DNA of 23,580 nt, from assembly GCA_028565635.1 (NCBI GenBank), contig JAOXYB010074722.1, forward strand, positions 1 to 23,580, in the 5' to 3' direction. The notes beneath the pieces were generated by a model. It searched no databases. It was not told the origin of the DNA and was given only the letters and a program-made list of their open reading frames with translations. Shown one piece after another: positions 1 through 9,304 of this stretch (its first letter is position 1; each line of letters starts with the position of its first letter). Origin of the DNA: Phoronis ovalis. Lineage: Eukaryota > Phoronida > Phoronidae. The translations under genes were made by a program, and so were the position numbers.

Positions 1-80
1 TTTACCCTGTGCCGAATATGAAACCGATTGGGTAAAAACTGAAGCTGTTATCGCGAGACAAAGAAAGTGTTACATACGAC
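1..80 (+). repeat. Copy of dispersed repeat (TACC-GAATATGAA-GAT unit)
   Basis: Bases 1-60 match 1919-1978 closely: the order is TACC, GAATATGAA, CC/GCTGAT, TAAAAACTGAA, CTGTT, GAGACA. Reverse-complement versions occur at about 10250-10296 and 10385-10432. It lies left of the last RUSF1 exon seen, so probably in a RUSF1 intron. Confidence 0.7.
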
Positions 81-108
81 AACAATAACGACGCCTACAC
101 TACGACAA

Positions 109-140
109 TATGCCCATCCACCACTATGTGGATGGGCATA
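109..140. repeat. Perfect 13-bp inverted repeat (hairpin) with 6-nt loop
   Basis: TATGCCCATCCAC (109-121) and GTGGATGGGCATA (128-140) are exact reverse complements separated by CACTAT. The hairpin directly follows the repeat copy at 1-80. It could be the end of a small mobile element. I see no gene or terminator context for it. Confidence 0.8.
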
Positions 141-1204
141 ATAAAAACTATATAGCAATGTAATAGCTCATGCAATCATACAAGGATCAGTGGACAGCAA
201 TGAACAATCTATAAAACCAAAACCTACCCTTGAAACCAGGCAAACAAAATTCTACCCAGCATTCCAGTACCATCTGAAAATCAGTAAAAAAATGTGAAGA
301 TAAATAATATTTGTAACTGTTTCTACACTACTTTATACTAGTACTTTGTTTGATCATATGCTGAAGTTCCAAACCATGTTGATACACAACTGGTCAACAT
401 AGGCTTCTGACTTAAATCTCATTCAATCAGTAGTGAAAAAATAATACAGTAAAATGAAGGCTTTTGCAGGTAAGGACGATCATTAACTAATTTTCCTGCA
501 TAGAAGAGAAAAAAGCATTTTCTTCTCATGACGTCAAATACGTCGTTTTATTTTCAAGCATCATAAGTACTTTCCCGCAACACGCATGTCAGATGGTCTA
601 ACTTTAGTAGTAATCCACAAAATAATTAATCTTTTCACATTCTACATGTCTGTCTCCTCGTTAAGCAGTACTGTCAATCTTCAATCCATAAGAACTCCCA
701 TGACGTAAAAATGTTGCTACTTAAACGGAAATAACTAGATGGTAGCACAATGTTGTCATTAATTTAATAACTAAAATAATAGAATTCTACATTTTCTTCA
801 ATCACAATATTTGATGCTGTTAATCTTTTTGTGAAGTTTAAAAATATTGACAAAATTCAGCCAATGTCCATGTCCATTAAAATTTTAATGGCATCGAACT
901 GCACTTGTCAAAAATCAGATGGTATATTGTTGCTTCTATTGAGTTCTAAAGTTAGGTAGTTTTAAAAGTATGCATGTTTATCGTCACCATAACAGTCAAC
1001 ACACTGACAATATACTTGCAGTTCCATTTGATTCTGAATGGCTACGGGAAAGAAATCCCCAAGAAAACCTTGCTTTTCATCAGAATAAATATTTTGTGAT
1101 GTAAAATTTGACCTTCAAAAAAGATTTTTTATTAGCCCAAATTAGTTAATTATTATCCTTAATATGTGATAATGAGAACTGATCACAAGGGCACTAAACA
1201 TAAC
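141..1204. other. Probable RUSF1 intron, no exon recognised
   Basis: AT-rich sequence downstream of RUSF1 exon 3. I looked on the minus strand for the expected next exon (a GTGM-GR type DUF647 motif after a two-base phase completion) and did not find it. No long open frame or clear repeat is visible. Confidence 0.5.
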
Positions 1205-3516
1205 CTTTAAGAATGATAGTAATAGTAGCTGCCATAGCAGTTGCATTTTCCTTTCCAACTCCAAGCGCTTCCAGTAGTGTCCCAGTTGCTAATATTCCAA
1301 TGATAGTGCTGGCAAAAGCCTACAAAATTAATAGAAATGGACAAATTTCTAAAGATTGCGCTCATGTTACAAAAATCAAATGTTCTACACAATCTATTTA
1401 TCAAGATGTTGATTGCCAATGAATTCAAAAACAATAGGAAATAAATTTGAAACCTAAACATAATTTTTAAACTTCTTTTTTATTTGTTTTTTTTTAACAC
1501 AATTGTGCATACATGGTACATATATACGAGCGAAAACCTTTTGGGAAATAAAGGCCAACAGATTTGAAAGCAAATGTGATCAATATGTTGAGCCCATTCT
1601 AGAGCAATTTTCTTTGAACCAGAACTGCATGATCAAAAATGTACGTCAATCATGATGTTCACATAAAAAGTGTGTTTTTATACCTGAATAGTATCCCATA
1701 GTTGATATGTTAAATAATCCTCACTCACGCTATTTGGATAGCCGATAGGTAAGAATGCAGACTGAAATTAATATAAAGATTAAAAGGTAAAGACAAATAA
1801 GATGTAATGTCAGATGTCCATTACATCCCTAGGATTACACCACCCTGAAGCTGTTATTGTGACATACCATCGTGACCAGTACACCATACTGGAAGTGATC
1901 ATGGTTAAAGTTGACCTGTATTTACTCTACCAAATATGAAGCTGATCAGATAAAAACTGAAACTGTTCTTGTGAGACAATGTACGAAAACAAATGGTAAA
2001 AAATTCAGATCGACACTTAAACCATTTCTGAAAATCATTTTAAAATGTCCCCTAGCCTAAAACACCCACTAACTTATGACCTTCATGAATCTACCTTTGA
2101 ATCATCCAGCCAACTCTTCATCTTTCTTGAAAGTGGTGCAGTACATTGTGACCTCTCGGGAACAAAATGGCCACAAGTCAGCCATATTGAAAGTAATCAA
2201 GGTTAAAATTATAAGTAACCTGTATCATCATTTTTGGAATCTTCATGAAATTTTAAGATTTTGACCTCCAAATAACCTTTGACCTCATTGTCTACCCATC
2301 CCACCCCAGGATGTCACATGTCAAACCAAAGCATTGAGCATTAGTTGTTCTTGAATTACAATCACTTTGCTGTAAGGATTGGTCAAAAACATACTACAAA
2401 TGAAAATCTGATCTCTTGACATCTAAATTACCTGAAAAATCATCAAATGACCTCTGTGATCCAATAGCATCATTTTTGAAGATTTAAGTCAATTTTTGAA
2501 ATTTGACCTACTGACCTCAATTTGACCTATGATCTAATTTATGCATGTTCCCCTCTCTATGGAGTCCATATCCTAATTTGGCCTCAGTAGCTATAAGCTA
2601 TATGACCGTGTAACTTAATTAGTATCATGTGGCTGGTACAAGCGGTGGTCGATCCGGATCGCCATACTCAATCAAGTTCACCCAATGAATATGGCAACCC
2701 AGGAAGGTAGATGTATACGTCAAATCCTTAAACGTGATTGGCAGTGTAGGGAGCCACGCTCCTACCTTGAAGAACCAGAGCCTTGTGCTCTGTTTTAACA
2801 TATACAGAAGAATGTTATATTGCAATGTATAAGTGACATATAAGCCATTTGTGGCTGCAAACTGATTGATCAAAGTCTCTGAAGTAGGTAATAAACTGTT
2901 GTAACCCCCGGGGGTACTCATGTTTTTTTTAATACCGGATGTGCCGCGGAACCAAATCCAAATTTTTAGCTTGCGGTAGCAAACCAATCCAATTTTTTTT
3001 TAAACATAGAACTGAGGATAGCAATCCAAATTTTGTAAAATGTAAGGGTAGCAATCCAAAATTTTAAAGCAATTCATTTTACGTAAACCTAGGATACATA
3101 AAATTCTAAGAGTTTATATATCCTAGCGTAAACTGACCAAATTCCAAAAATCCAAAAACCACGTACTCCTATTAACCAATTAATCCAAATTATTTGATGT
3201 AATTATTTATAACCAGCGGCCGGGTAGCAATCCAAATTGTTGAATTTCTTTACGGTAGCAATCCAAAAAAATACAATAAGAAGTATACAATCTAAATCCA
3301 AAATGTTCAACTGGACGCATACCCCACCAAAAAAAAAACTAAGTACCCCCGGGTTGTAACCTATTTTACTATCACCCTGAAAAACGGTATCACGGAATCA
3401 ACAAAACGCTTCTGTTGGTGGATCATTGTTATCCCTCCAGTTCTATCGCTGCTCCTTATATACTGGACTGTATGTTGAGAGCCATAAGTTTCTTTATAAA
3501 CTATGTTATTTTCCAT
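1205..3516 (-). CDS. RUSF1: RUSF1-like protein (RUS/DUF647 family), first three coding exons; 3' part outside window
   Basis: Three exons join in frame on the minus strand. Exon 1 is 3516-3376 (47 codons, donor AGG/gtgata). Exon 2 is 1761-1684 (26 codons, acceptor ttcag, donor CAG/gtataa). Exon 3 is 1319-1205 (38 codons plus one base, donor AAAG/gttatg). The start is the only in-frame ATG after an upstream stop, and opens with MENNIVYKETYGSQ. Exon 2 contains FLPIGYPNSVSEDYLTYQLW, which closely matches the animal RUSF1 (C16orf58) signature FLPxGxPDSVSxDYLxYQLW. Exon 3 is a small, Ala/Gly/Ile-rich hydrophobic stretch ending in IILK-D, as in the DUF647 region just before the conserved GTGMxGR segment. 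The family is related to plant ROOT UV-B SENSITIVE proteins; the animal protein is a predicted membrane protein whose biochemical role is not established. I could not find exon 4 in bases 1-1204, so the gene continues to the left. It is head to head with the PRR14-like gene. Seen: exons and motifs. Inferred: orthology. Confidence 0.9.
1800..2600 (+). repeat. Dispersed repeat cluster with 'TGACCT' monomers in RUSF1 intron 1
   Basis: This stretch contains a copy of the unit found at 1-80 (at 1919-1990). It is followed by segments such as GTGACCTCTCGGGAACAAAATGG, CAGCCATATTGAAAGTAATC, and repeated TTGACCT / CCTTTGACCTC words. Reverse-oriented relatives sit at 7430-7520 and 10240-11100. The pattern fits a dispersed non-coding repeat of a kind common in marine invertebrate genomes. 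The 62-codon plus-strand open frame inside it (2076-2264) has no protein-like features. Confidence 0.6.
2907..3353. mobile_element. Non-autonomous DNA transposon (MITE), hAT-like by 8-bp target duplication
   Basis: The ends are exact 12-bp inverted repeats: CCCGGGGGTACT at 2907-2918 and AGTACCCCCGGG at 3342-3353. They are flanked by an exact 8-bp duplication, TTGTAACC, at 2899-2906 and 3354-3361. The T-run behind each end extends the symmetry imperfectly. Inside are about five imperfect copies of GGTAGCAATCCAAA. The 447-bp element encodes no transposase. Eight-bp duplications are typical of hAT-type transposons, but the CCCGGG terminus is not the usual hAT CAGGG, so the superfamily is an inference. 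Its right edge lies about 15 bp inside RUSF1 intron 1 from the exon 1 donor. Confidence 0.85.
2924..3271 (+). repeat. Interspersed GGTAGCAATCCAAA subrepeats within the MITE
   Basis: Copies read GCGGTAGCAAACCAATCCAATT, AGGATAGCAATCCAAATTTT, AGGGTAGCAATCCAAAATTTT, CGGGTAGCAATCCAAATTG and ACGGTAGCAATCCAAAAA. Spacing is irregular, so they are decayed internal repeats rather than a clean satellite. Confidence 0.75.
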
Positions 3517-3859
3517 ATCAGAATTCAATGTACTATTTCCTAGCTGGTGACAAAAATTTTCCTGGTCGCCTGAAGTTATGGGTTGTTCAAAATGACAGAT
3601 TCGGTTCAAGTTATTCCTTGCACACAAACTTCGAAATTTTCCTCAAATTGAAAAATTAAGTAATACAAAAAGTATGTCCATATTTTTTAAATCTTATTCC
3701 TAAAAATACTTTATTGTATTTTAAAATGACAGATTATTTGTTTACTTCCAAAAATTAGATTATAAATCTAGAAGTCGATCTTGACACTTGTTTTTCATTG
3801 GTTGAGCGCGCCCGCTTCTTCATTTTCGAAATACACTTCCGGCGTAAGAAAATGAAAAG
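3517..3859. promoter_or_regulatory. Shared (bidirectional) promoter and 5' leaders of RUSF1 and the PRR14-like gene
   Basis: This is the region between the RUSF1 start (3516, minus) and the probable first splice donor of the PRR14-like gene (3859/3860, plus). It holds an inverted CCAAT box (ATTGG, 3797-3801), a local GC-rich patch (GAGCGCGCCCGC, about 3804-3814) and a perfect ETS/GABP-type site, CACTTCCGG (3834-3842). No TATA box is evident. CCAAT and ETS sites without TATA are usual for bidirectional housekeeping promoters. Transcription start sites are not visible from sequence, so the role is inferred from geometry and motifs. Confidence 0.6.
3843..3859 (+). other. Probable 5' leader exon of the PRR14-like gene (donor end)
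   Basis: The sequence AATGAAAAG/gtatgtg has a strong donor (AG/GTATGT) just after the ETS site. Spliced to the acceptor ttattacag/AG at 5529, it gives ATG AAA AGA GTT TAG, a four-codon upstream reading frame. The main ATG follows at 5545. The 5' end of this exon is unknown and the splice itself is an inference. Confidence 0.4.
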
Positions 3860-3861
3860 GT

Positions 3862-4550
3862 ATGTGCTTTAATATTTAAGCTTTTCCATTTATATGTATT
3901 CATAAAAACACATTAAAGCAAAGACTGCAGATTTCCAGTAATATAATTCTGGTTATGCTATGTTCCTTCGTCAAAATTCAGATAAAAAACTTGAGGTAAA
4001 ACAGAACATTATTAGTCAGACTCAGTCCAGTACGTGTCGCCTGTCGGACAGTTATGAATGTTGAAATTGTGAAAATGCAGTTTTAGTGATGTTGATAATT
4101 GAATGATAGCATTATATAAATGTCATAAATTTACCTTAAGAGAAGGGTCCACTAGCAGAATTTTGTGCTGACTAAAGTAAGGTAATTATAAAGTTAATTC
4201 TGGTAGTTTTAGTCAAAATTAATGAAGTGATAACATGGAGTGATTTTAAAGTTCTAGCCTTAATCCTATCACCTATGTTAAACTTAATGTATATTAATCA
4301 TATGATCGGGGCTATAGGAAGGTTTTCGCGAGCGCCAAGCACTGTGGTCTGTTAAGTCCATTGATTCTTAAATGCAAACAGCGAGATTTATCTTTTTGGC
4401 AACCTTTTTTTTTATTGCCGTGAGCATTTGCAATATTTAAGTGCGAGAATTGCATCCTGGGGGGACCTCATCTGATTGACACTATGTTCACCCCGAATGT
4501 TCGCGATTCCCTATACTGCATACCTATGCAGTGGGGTACCTTTTACCATG
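3862..4550. other. First intron of PRR14-like gene, left part
   Basis: AT-rich, with no open frame of note. The stretch from about 4440 to 4550 may be the 3' tail of the minus-strand retrotransposon remnant that starts to its right. Nothing else is recognised. Confidence 0.4.
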
Positions 4551-5140
4551 TTATTTTGCCAGGGCGTTTTGGAAGGCTTCTGGTGTCTTAGCTGAACCTG
4601 TTGTTACATTGTCTGGCAGTGTGTTCAAATCTCTGGCTGTGCAGTGAAAGAAGGAATGTTTGTGGTAATCATTTATTAAATGTGGAATCTCATATGACAG
4701 GCTATTTTAAGAACAGGATGGAATTGAGCAATCCTTTGATTTACAGGCATATCGATAACTACAAGTGGATTTTGTAGAACGTAAGCAGTCTTGCAGTTTG
4801 ACATCTCTCTTCCAGCAATTACCATTTCAAGTTGTTATTTATTGTATTGACACTTGATGTTCGTCCATGCCTATTCATGGTGAATCGTGCAGCACGGCGC
4901 AGTATAGACTCCTGTTTTTTTGATGAGTTTGATGTATAAGGGTCCGCATGGTTTGGCTGTATTCAAGGATATACCTTACTAGTGTTTTATAGGCTGATTC
5001 TTTGAGACATGAATTTCCAATTTTAATATTTCGACGAAGGAAGTTTGAGAAGTTGTTAGCTTTAGCAGTAATATTATTGATATGTTTGTCCCAGCGTAGA
5101 CATTTAATCTTAAGCAGTTTAATTGAAAAGGCGATACTTT
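4551..5140 (-). mobile_element. Fossil non-LTR retrotransposon, C-terminal end of reverse transcriptase ORF
   Basis: Minus-strand translation from about 5140 gives LRWDKHINNITAKANNF, then FLRRNIKIG, LKESAYKTLVRYILEYS, then after frame changes RAARFTMNRHGRTSSV, LLEERCQTARLLTFYKI, HSFFHCTARDLNTLPDNV and EAFQNALAK, with a stop at 4551-4553. This is the conserved tail seen after the reverse transcriptase in many animal LINEs of the Jockey/CR1/L2 kind (WDKHI, LRRN, LEY, RAARF, LxxRR, FYKI, SFFPR-x-WNxLP). Frameshifts and stops show it is dead. Only the 3' end is present, as expected from 5' truncation. It sits antisense in the first intron of the PRR14-like gene. The exact clade is not resolved. 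Confidence 0.85.
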
Positions 5141-5528
5141 GTACTATGCATGTGTAATAGTGTTAGCCTGTATAATTAACTACTATATGTTGTTAAAATA
5201 TATTACCCTTGGTAAAAAAGCCATTGCAAAAACCACCTCCATGATAAAATTAATATCAAATAAACAAAAAGATATCCTGTGGTAAAAATTTTAGCTGAAT
5301 AAAGGGGCCAATGGGTGGCACATACATACAGTCACTTTGAATGAGAGTACCTCCCGGGTTGCCATCTCACCCAAATATCTCATATTACTGTCCCTACCCT
5401 TTCAGAGATGTCATTTCTGTGATGACTTCTTGGATTTCCTCTGCTCGAGGGAGCACTGGATGCTTATCATTTGTTAAGCTTTCCAGTTTGTAAAGTTTGA
5501 TTTTAAAAAGAATTCATCATTATTACAG
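5141..5528. other. First intron of PRR14-like gene, right part
   Basis: No gene or clear repeat is seen. It ends in the acceptor TTATTACAG at 5520-5528, which opens the first coding exon. Confidence 0.5.
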
Positions 5529-5544
5529 AGTTTAGGTGATAAAG

Positions 5545-8500
5545 ATGGATTTCGAATTGAGCATGGATATTATCAATGATAAATCAACCTCAAGACCCAA
5601 GCGACGTAGGTCTTGTCAGTACGTAAAGAGAGAATCATTAGGACTTAGTCAGTTGGAAGCGCTTTCTTTACAGGAGACAACTACTGAAAAAGCACTGCAT
5701 ATTGTAACCAGTGGAGAATCTGCTAAATATAGTTCTGTCGAAGCAATGTATCACTTTCATGACACATTGCTGCCAGATACAAATATGACTAATACTAAAA
5801 AAAGAAAGAGACGCTATAAATCCACTAATAGCCCAACTAAAGTTCTGAGTGAAAGTTTTGGTGACCATGTTCTATCAGAAAAAATAATAGAGGAATTTGA
5901 AGATTTTAAAACTCAGTTTGACAATGAGGCTGAAGTAGTATCACCACCAAAGCAAAGCAAATCTGGTAAAGACAATTGGCTATATCTTAAAACAATGTAT
6001 TCTGCAGGGAATGTATGGTTTGATCAATAAATTTGCTAAAACAAATATTTTGACAACTTTTTTATATTGTATGTGCAAGCTTGAGTTTCAATGATACTAA
6101 ATGATATACAATATACTAGTTATTTTTAAAAAAAATAAAATTGTTATTTTCTTGTATTAACAAGCACTGAGAGATTGTTTTTAGTTATAAAACATCTTAT
6201 GCCTGTTTGTTTTTTAGCCATACCAAATGAGCTGACCCAACCAAATGATAGTATTGATGAGGTTAAACAAACAAAGTCAAAACCTTCCAAGAAACATGGG
6301 AGACGGCGTTCTGCTGATACATTTATTTTTGAGAATACAACTATCATGAGCCCTGATACTGATATGCCTACTGACTTACCCATGGGTGCACCAAAAAGAA
6401 GATCCAGCAGACTACGAAGAAAGTCCGTTTATAAATCACAAGAGGGTATGTCACATCTGCAGCCAAATGTACACTTTTCTTAGCTGTGATAAGTGTTGAC
6501 TCAGTGTACAGCTCAATGATAAGTTAGCTATGCATGCAGTGCTTGTTCTTGATGTTAATCTCGAATCATCTCATGTGATTTTGGAGTTGCAGCACCTCAT
6601 TTTTCTGCTGAAGTGTAAATTTTTTGTAAATACAAATAAAGACATGTTATAAATGTAAGCTTATTTGCATAAAGGATGTACCAGGCTGTGTCAGCAATCA
6701 GAAAAGCTATTCTTATTAATCTGTAAACATATCTAATTAAGAAAGAAAAAATTATTTTCTGTGTGTCAGATTTTCAAACTGTATAACCTGCCTGAGTATT
6801 TTCAGCATCATTCACACATTGTAATTTATTTATTTTATAGAAGAACAGCCAGCACAAAACTCTGGTATATCAGAACAGAAATCATTTACTGCTAACATTT
6901 TACCTGAAGATAGTGAAGCTTGTCTTCTTGTTTCTGATCCCAGAGATGAATTTACAGAATCTGTTGAAATGCATTTTGAAAGCCCTGAAAGTATTAAGGT
7001 GGGTCATATGGTAATTGCTAATCTTAAAGAACTTTTTAATGGTATTTATTGCGAATAGCTCTACTATTTGGCAGAAAATATAGTTTTTTTGTTATATTTT
7101 GTAGCTACAAAACCAGTTTAAAATTCTATTTCTACTTTCAGTGGGGTGATACATTTTCAATGGGTGATGTTAAATACTGGGAAATCCACATTTTGTGTTT
7201 ATCTTCCATCTAGTTACACTTAAATTTATAATAATTTACCAACCTTAACAGTAAAAATTTAGTAAGTTTCTAACAGTTCAACCAGCTTAAGTTGAAATTT
7301 TTAGCTCATAGACTTACCAGGCTAATGCTTTGGTGCTCAGTTGTTACACATAGTCTGTCATTGGTTCGAGCTTATGTAAACTGTCCTTTGTCTTGGGATA
7401 GCAGATTTATTTTTTGTGAGATTAGATTCATATTAGGCATAGGTTAAATATAGGTCAAAATACAGTCAAGTTCAGTTTTAGGCTTGATCATTTCCAATAT
7501 TCCTTTGTTTCGTGTTAGTTATTTAATACACTAGGCGATGTAATTTATGTCTATGGGTGGTAGGGGTGCCTTCCTACCATATAATTTTTTTGGGTGGCCA
7601 AATAGAGATGTAGTGGTACTAAGTTGTTACTAGTATAAACAAAAAAATAATAATTTTTTGTTTAAACTATTGTCTGTATACTCTCAACATGTTCATAGGT
7701 GTTAGTGACCTCTGGTGGAGGCTAGAAACTCTTGTGTAAGTTTTCTGAAGCAACCACTAAGTACTGTATATAGTTTGGTAGTTGTGTAGATTTCTGTTTA
7801 ACTAAATGAAGGACTGTTTATTTTAAATTCTTAGTTGGAGTCTGCTGTTGTTGATACCACAGTTCCTTGTGTAGATAATAAGGACACAGCAATAAGTGAA
7901 ACAACCTGTGTAGTGTCAAATAAAGATCAACAAAAGGAACCAAGCACAAGACGAAGGAAAGGTAGACCAAAGAAGGGCTGTCATGAACAAGAAGTCAATG
8001 TTGAGGAAATATACACAAAATGTAAATATGTTGCTCCAAATTTGAAGACATGGGAAACTATATTTGAATCCCCTACATTGATTGGAAAATCGCAAAAACT
8101 GTTAAGTACAAGAAGGTATAAGAGACAGATTGACTTTGAGGACTTTCTGCCTCAAAAATATAAACAAAGACGACAAAAGGCAACTAAAAGAGGCTGGAAA
8201 CCAGCTAGTAAAAAGAAACGCGAGATGTATGAAAAGTTAGTACACACAAAATTAGAAGAATTAGAAGTGCTTGAATTACTAGACCAAGAAACAGATAGAC
8301 AAAATTCAGAACAGTCAAAACTTACAAGCTTAGGAAATTGTGTGGATTTTAAAATGGACCTATCTTCTACTGTTAATTCTTGTTCATGGGAAAAAAGTTA
8401 TGTTGGCGATATTTATTCTGAAAATGGCCAATGTACTGATACAAAGAGTAATAATGATAACAGGTACAGTGATGTTATAGAACAAGGACAACTAAATTGT

Positions 8501-9304
8501 GTGATGGAATTAAACAATTCAAAGCCCTCTACTGTTGATACTACATGTGTGACAATAGGTGCTGATGAACTGATGGATTTGTACCCAGATATAGGTGTCA
8601 CCTCAAACACTAATGTAGGAATAAGTAAGACTAGTAGCATGAAGCCATCCTCAAATAGAGGAGAGCAACAAGATGCTGATATTGAAGAGTTTTACACTCC
8701 AATGAAATTTCAAGAAAGGGGTATTAATATTGCAGAGTCATCTGTTCACAATACTCACTGGCAAATATCCTGTAACAATGAAAAGTTTGTTACTCCAAAG
8801 AAATCACTGGTTAATACTGAAACTGAAAAGTCATCAAGTTTCAATATTGAATCACCTCAGTGTGTTACAAGTAACAGTGATATAAATACAAGTGGTTCTG
8901 ACGTAAAAAATGAAACGAACAATGTGCCATCAGGTAAAAAATCTTTCTCTCCAAGTGATGCTAGTGGCATCGATTTAAGCTTTAATAACATTGTTGACAA
9001 TTTCTCATCTCCATTGACAACCCAGGCATTTGTTTCTCCGCTAGAATCCTGCATGGATTACAGTAATGAATACTCTACGATATATGACGTCAGTGGTGAT
9101 TCTAGTAATCTGAACACAGCTATATGTATGTATACACCTCCGCTCAGTAATACCAGCTGTAACAGTTCACATGATTCAACTGAGGGAAGCTTACTCAAGA
9201 ATTCATTAACTGTTCTAAAGGAAGATGAATGTTGTGATCGGAGTTTGATGCTTGATGATAGTTTGTTAACTGGAAGTACTGATATAACTCTTATGGGAAA
9301 GTAA
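5545..9304 (+). CDS. PRR14/PRR14L-like nuclear protein with AT-hook and Tantalus-like domain (4 coding exons)
   Basis: Exons 5545-5965, 6218-6445, 6841-6998 and 7835-9304 join with matching phases (1, 1, 0) to 758 codons plus TAA. The start is the first ATG after an in-frame TAG at 5533-5535. Features in order: basic patches at 17-23 (RPKRRRS), 85-92, 165-172 and 200-210; an AT-hook RKGRPKK at 310-316; a Tantalus-like domain at about 323-378 (VNVEEIYT, WETIFE, YKRQIDFED); a charged helix at about 395-424; then a long Ser/Thr/Asn-rich, probably disordered tail. In PRR14, a tether of heterochromatin to the nuclear lamina, this domain carries a PP2A-B56 docking motif of L/F-x-x-I-x-E type; WETIFE at 342-347 matches apart from the leading Trp. 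No clear HP1-binding PxVxL motif was seen. Family membership rests on the domain; the chromatin role is inferred. Confidence 0.85.
5966..6217 (+). other. Intron 2 of PRR14-like gene, with possible read-through end
   Basis: Donor TCTG/gtaaag, acceptor tttttag/CC. The reading frame of the preceding exon stays open into the intron to a TAA at 6028-6030, which overlaps an AATAAA hexamer (6026-6031). A second AATAAA lies at 6134-6139. A short isoform of 161 residues lacking the AT-hook and Tantalus domain is therefore conceivable, but AT-rich introns make such hexamers by chance. Confidence 0.4.
6999..7834 (+). other. Intron 4 of PRR14-like gene with a repeat fragment
   Basis: Donor AAG/gtgggt, acceptor aaattcttag. 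Around 7435-7515 it holds a reverse-oriented fragment of the dispersed repeat (GGTCAAAATACAGTCAAG, GATCATTTCCAATATTCCTTTGTTT), similar to 10690-10810 and 11030-11090. A short hairpin, TGGTAGG/CCTACCA, lies at 7558-7579. No extra exon is seen. Confidence 0.5.

Noticed and set aside
1207-1461. Minus-strand 84-codon open frame
   Set aside because: It overlaps RUSF1 exon 3 but in a different frame; the exon frame that joins in phase with exon 2 gives the conserved protein.
2625-2987. 120-codon minus-strand open frame
   Set aside because: Partly inside the MITE and partly in repeat-like intron DNA; no protein-family features and no matching splice sites.
3517-3627. N-terminal extension of RUSF1 exon 1 up to 3627
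   Set aside because: That frame opens with TTG, not ATG, and a stop lies upstream; the first in-frame ATG is at 3516.
3426-3659. Plus-strand 77-codon open frame
   Set aside because: It is antisense to RUSF1 exon 1 and explained by it.
8413-8640. Minus-strand open frame inside the PRR14-like last exon
   Set aside because: Antisense shadow of a long, phase-supported coding exon.
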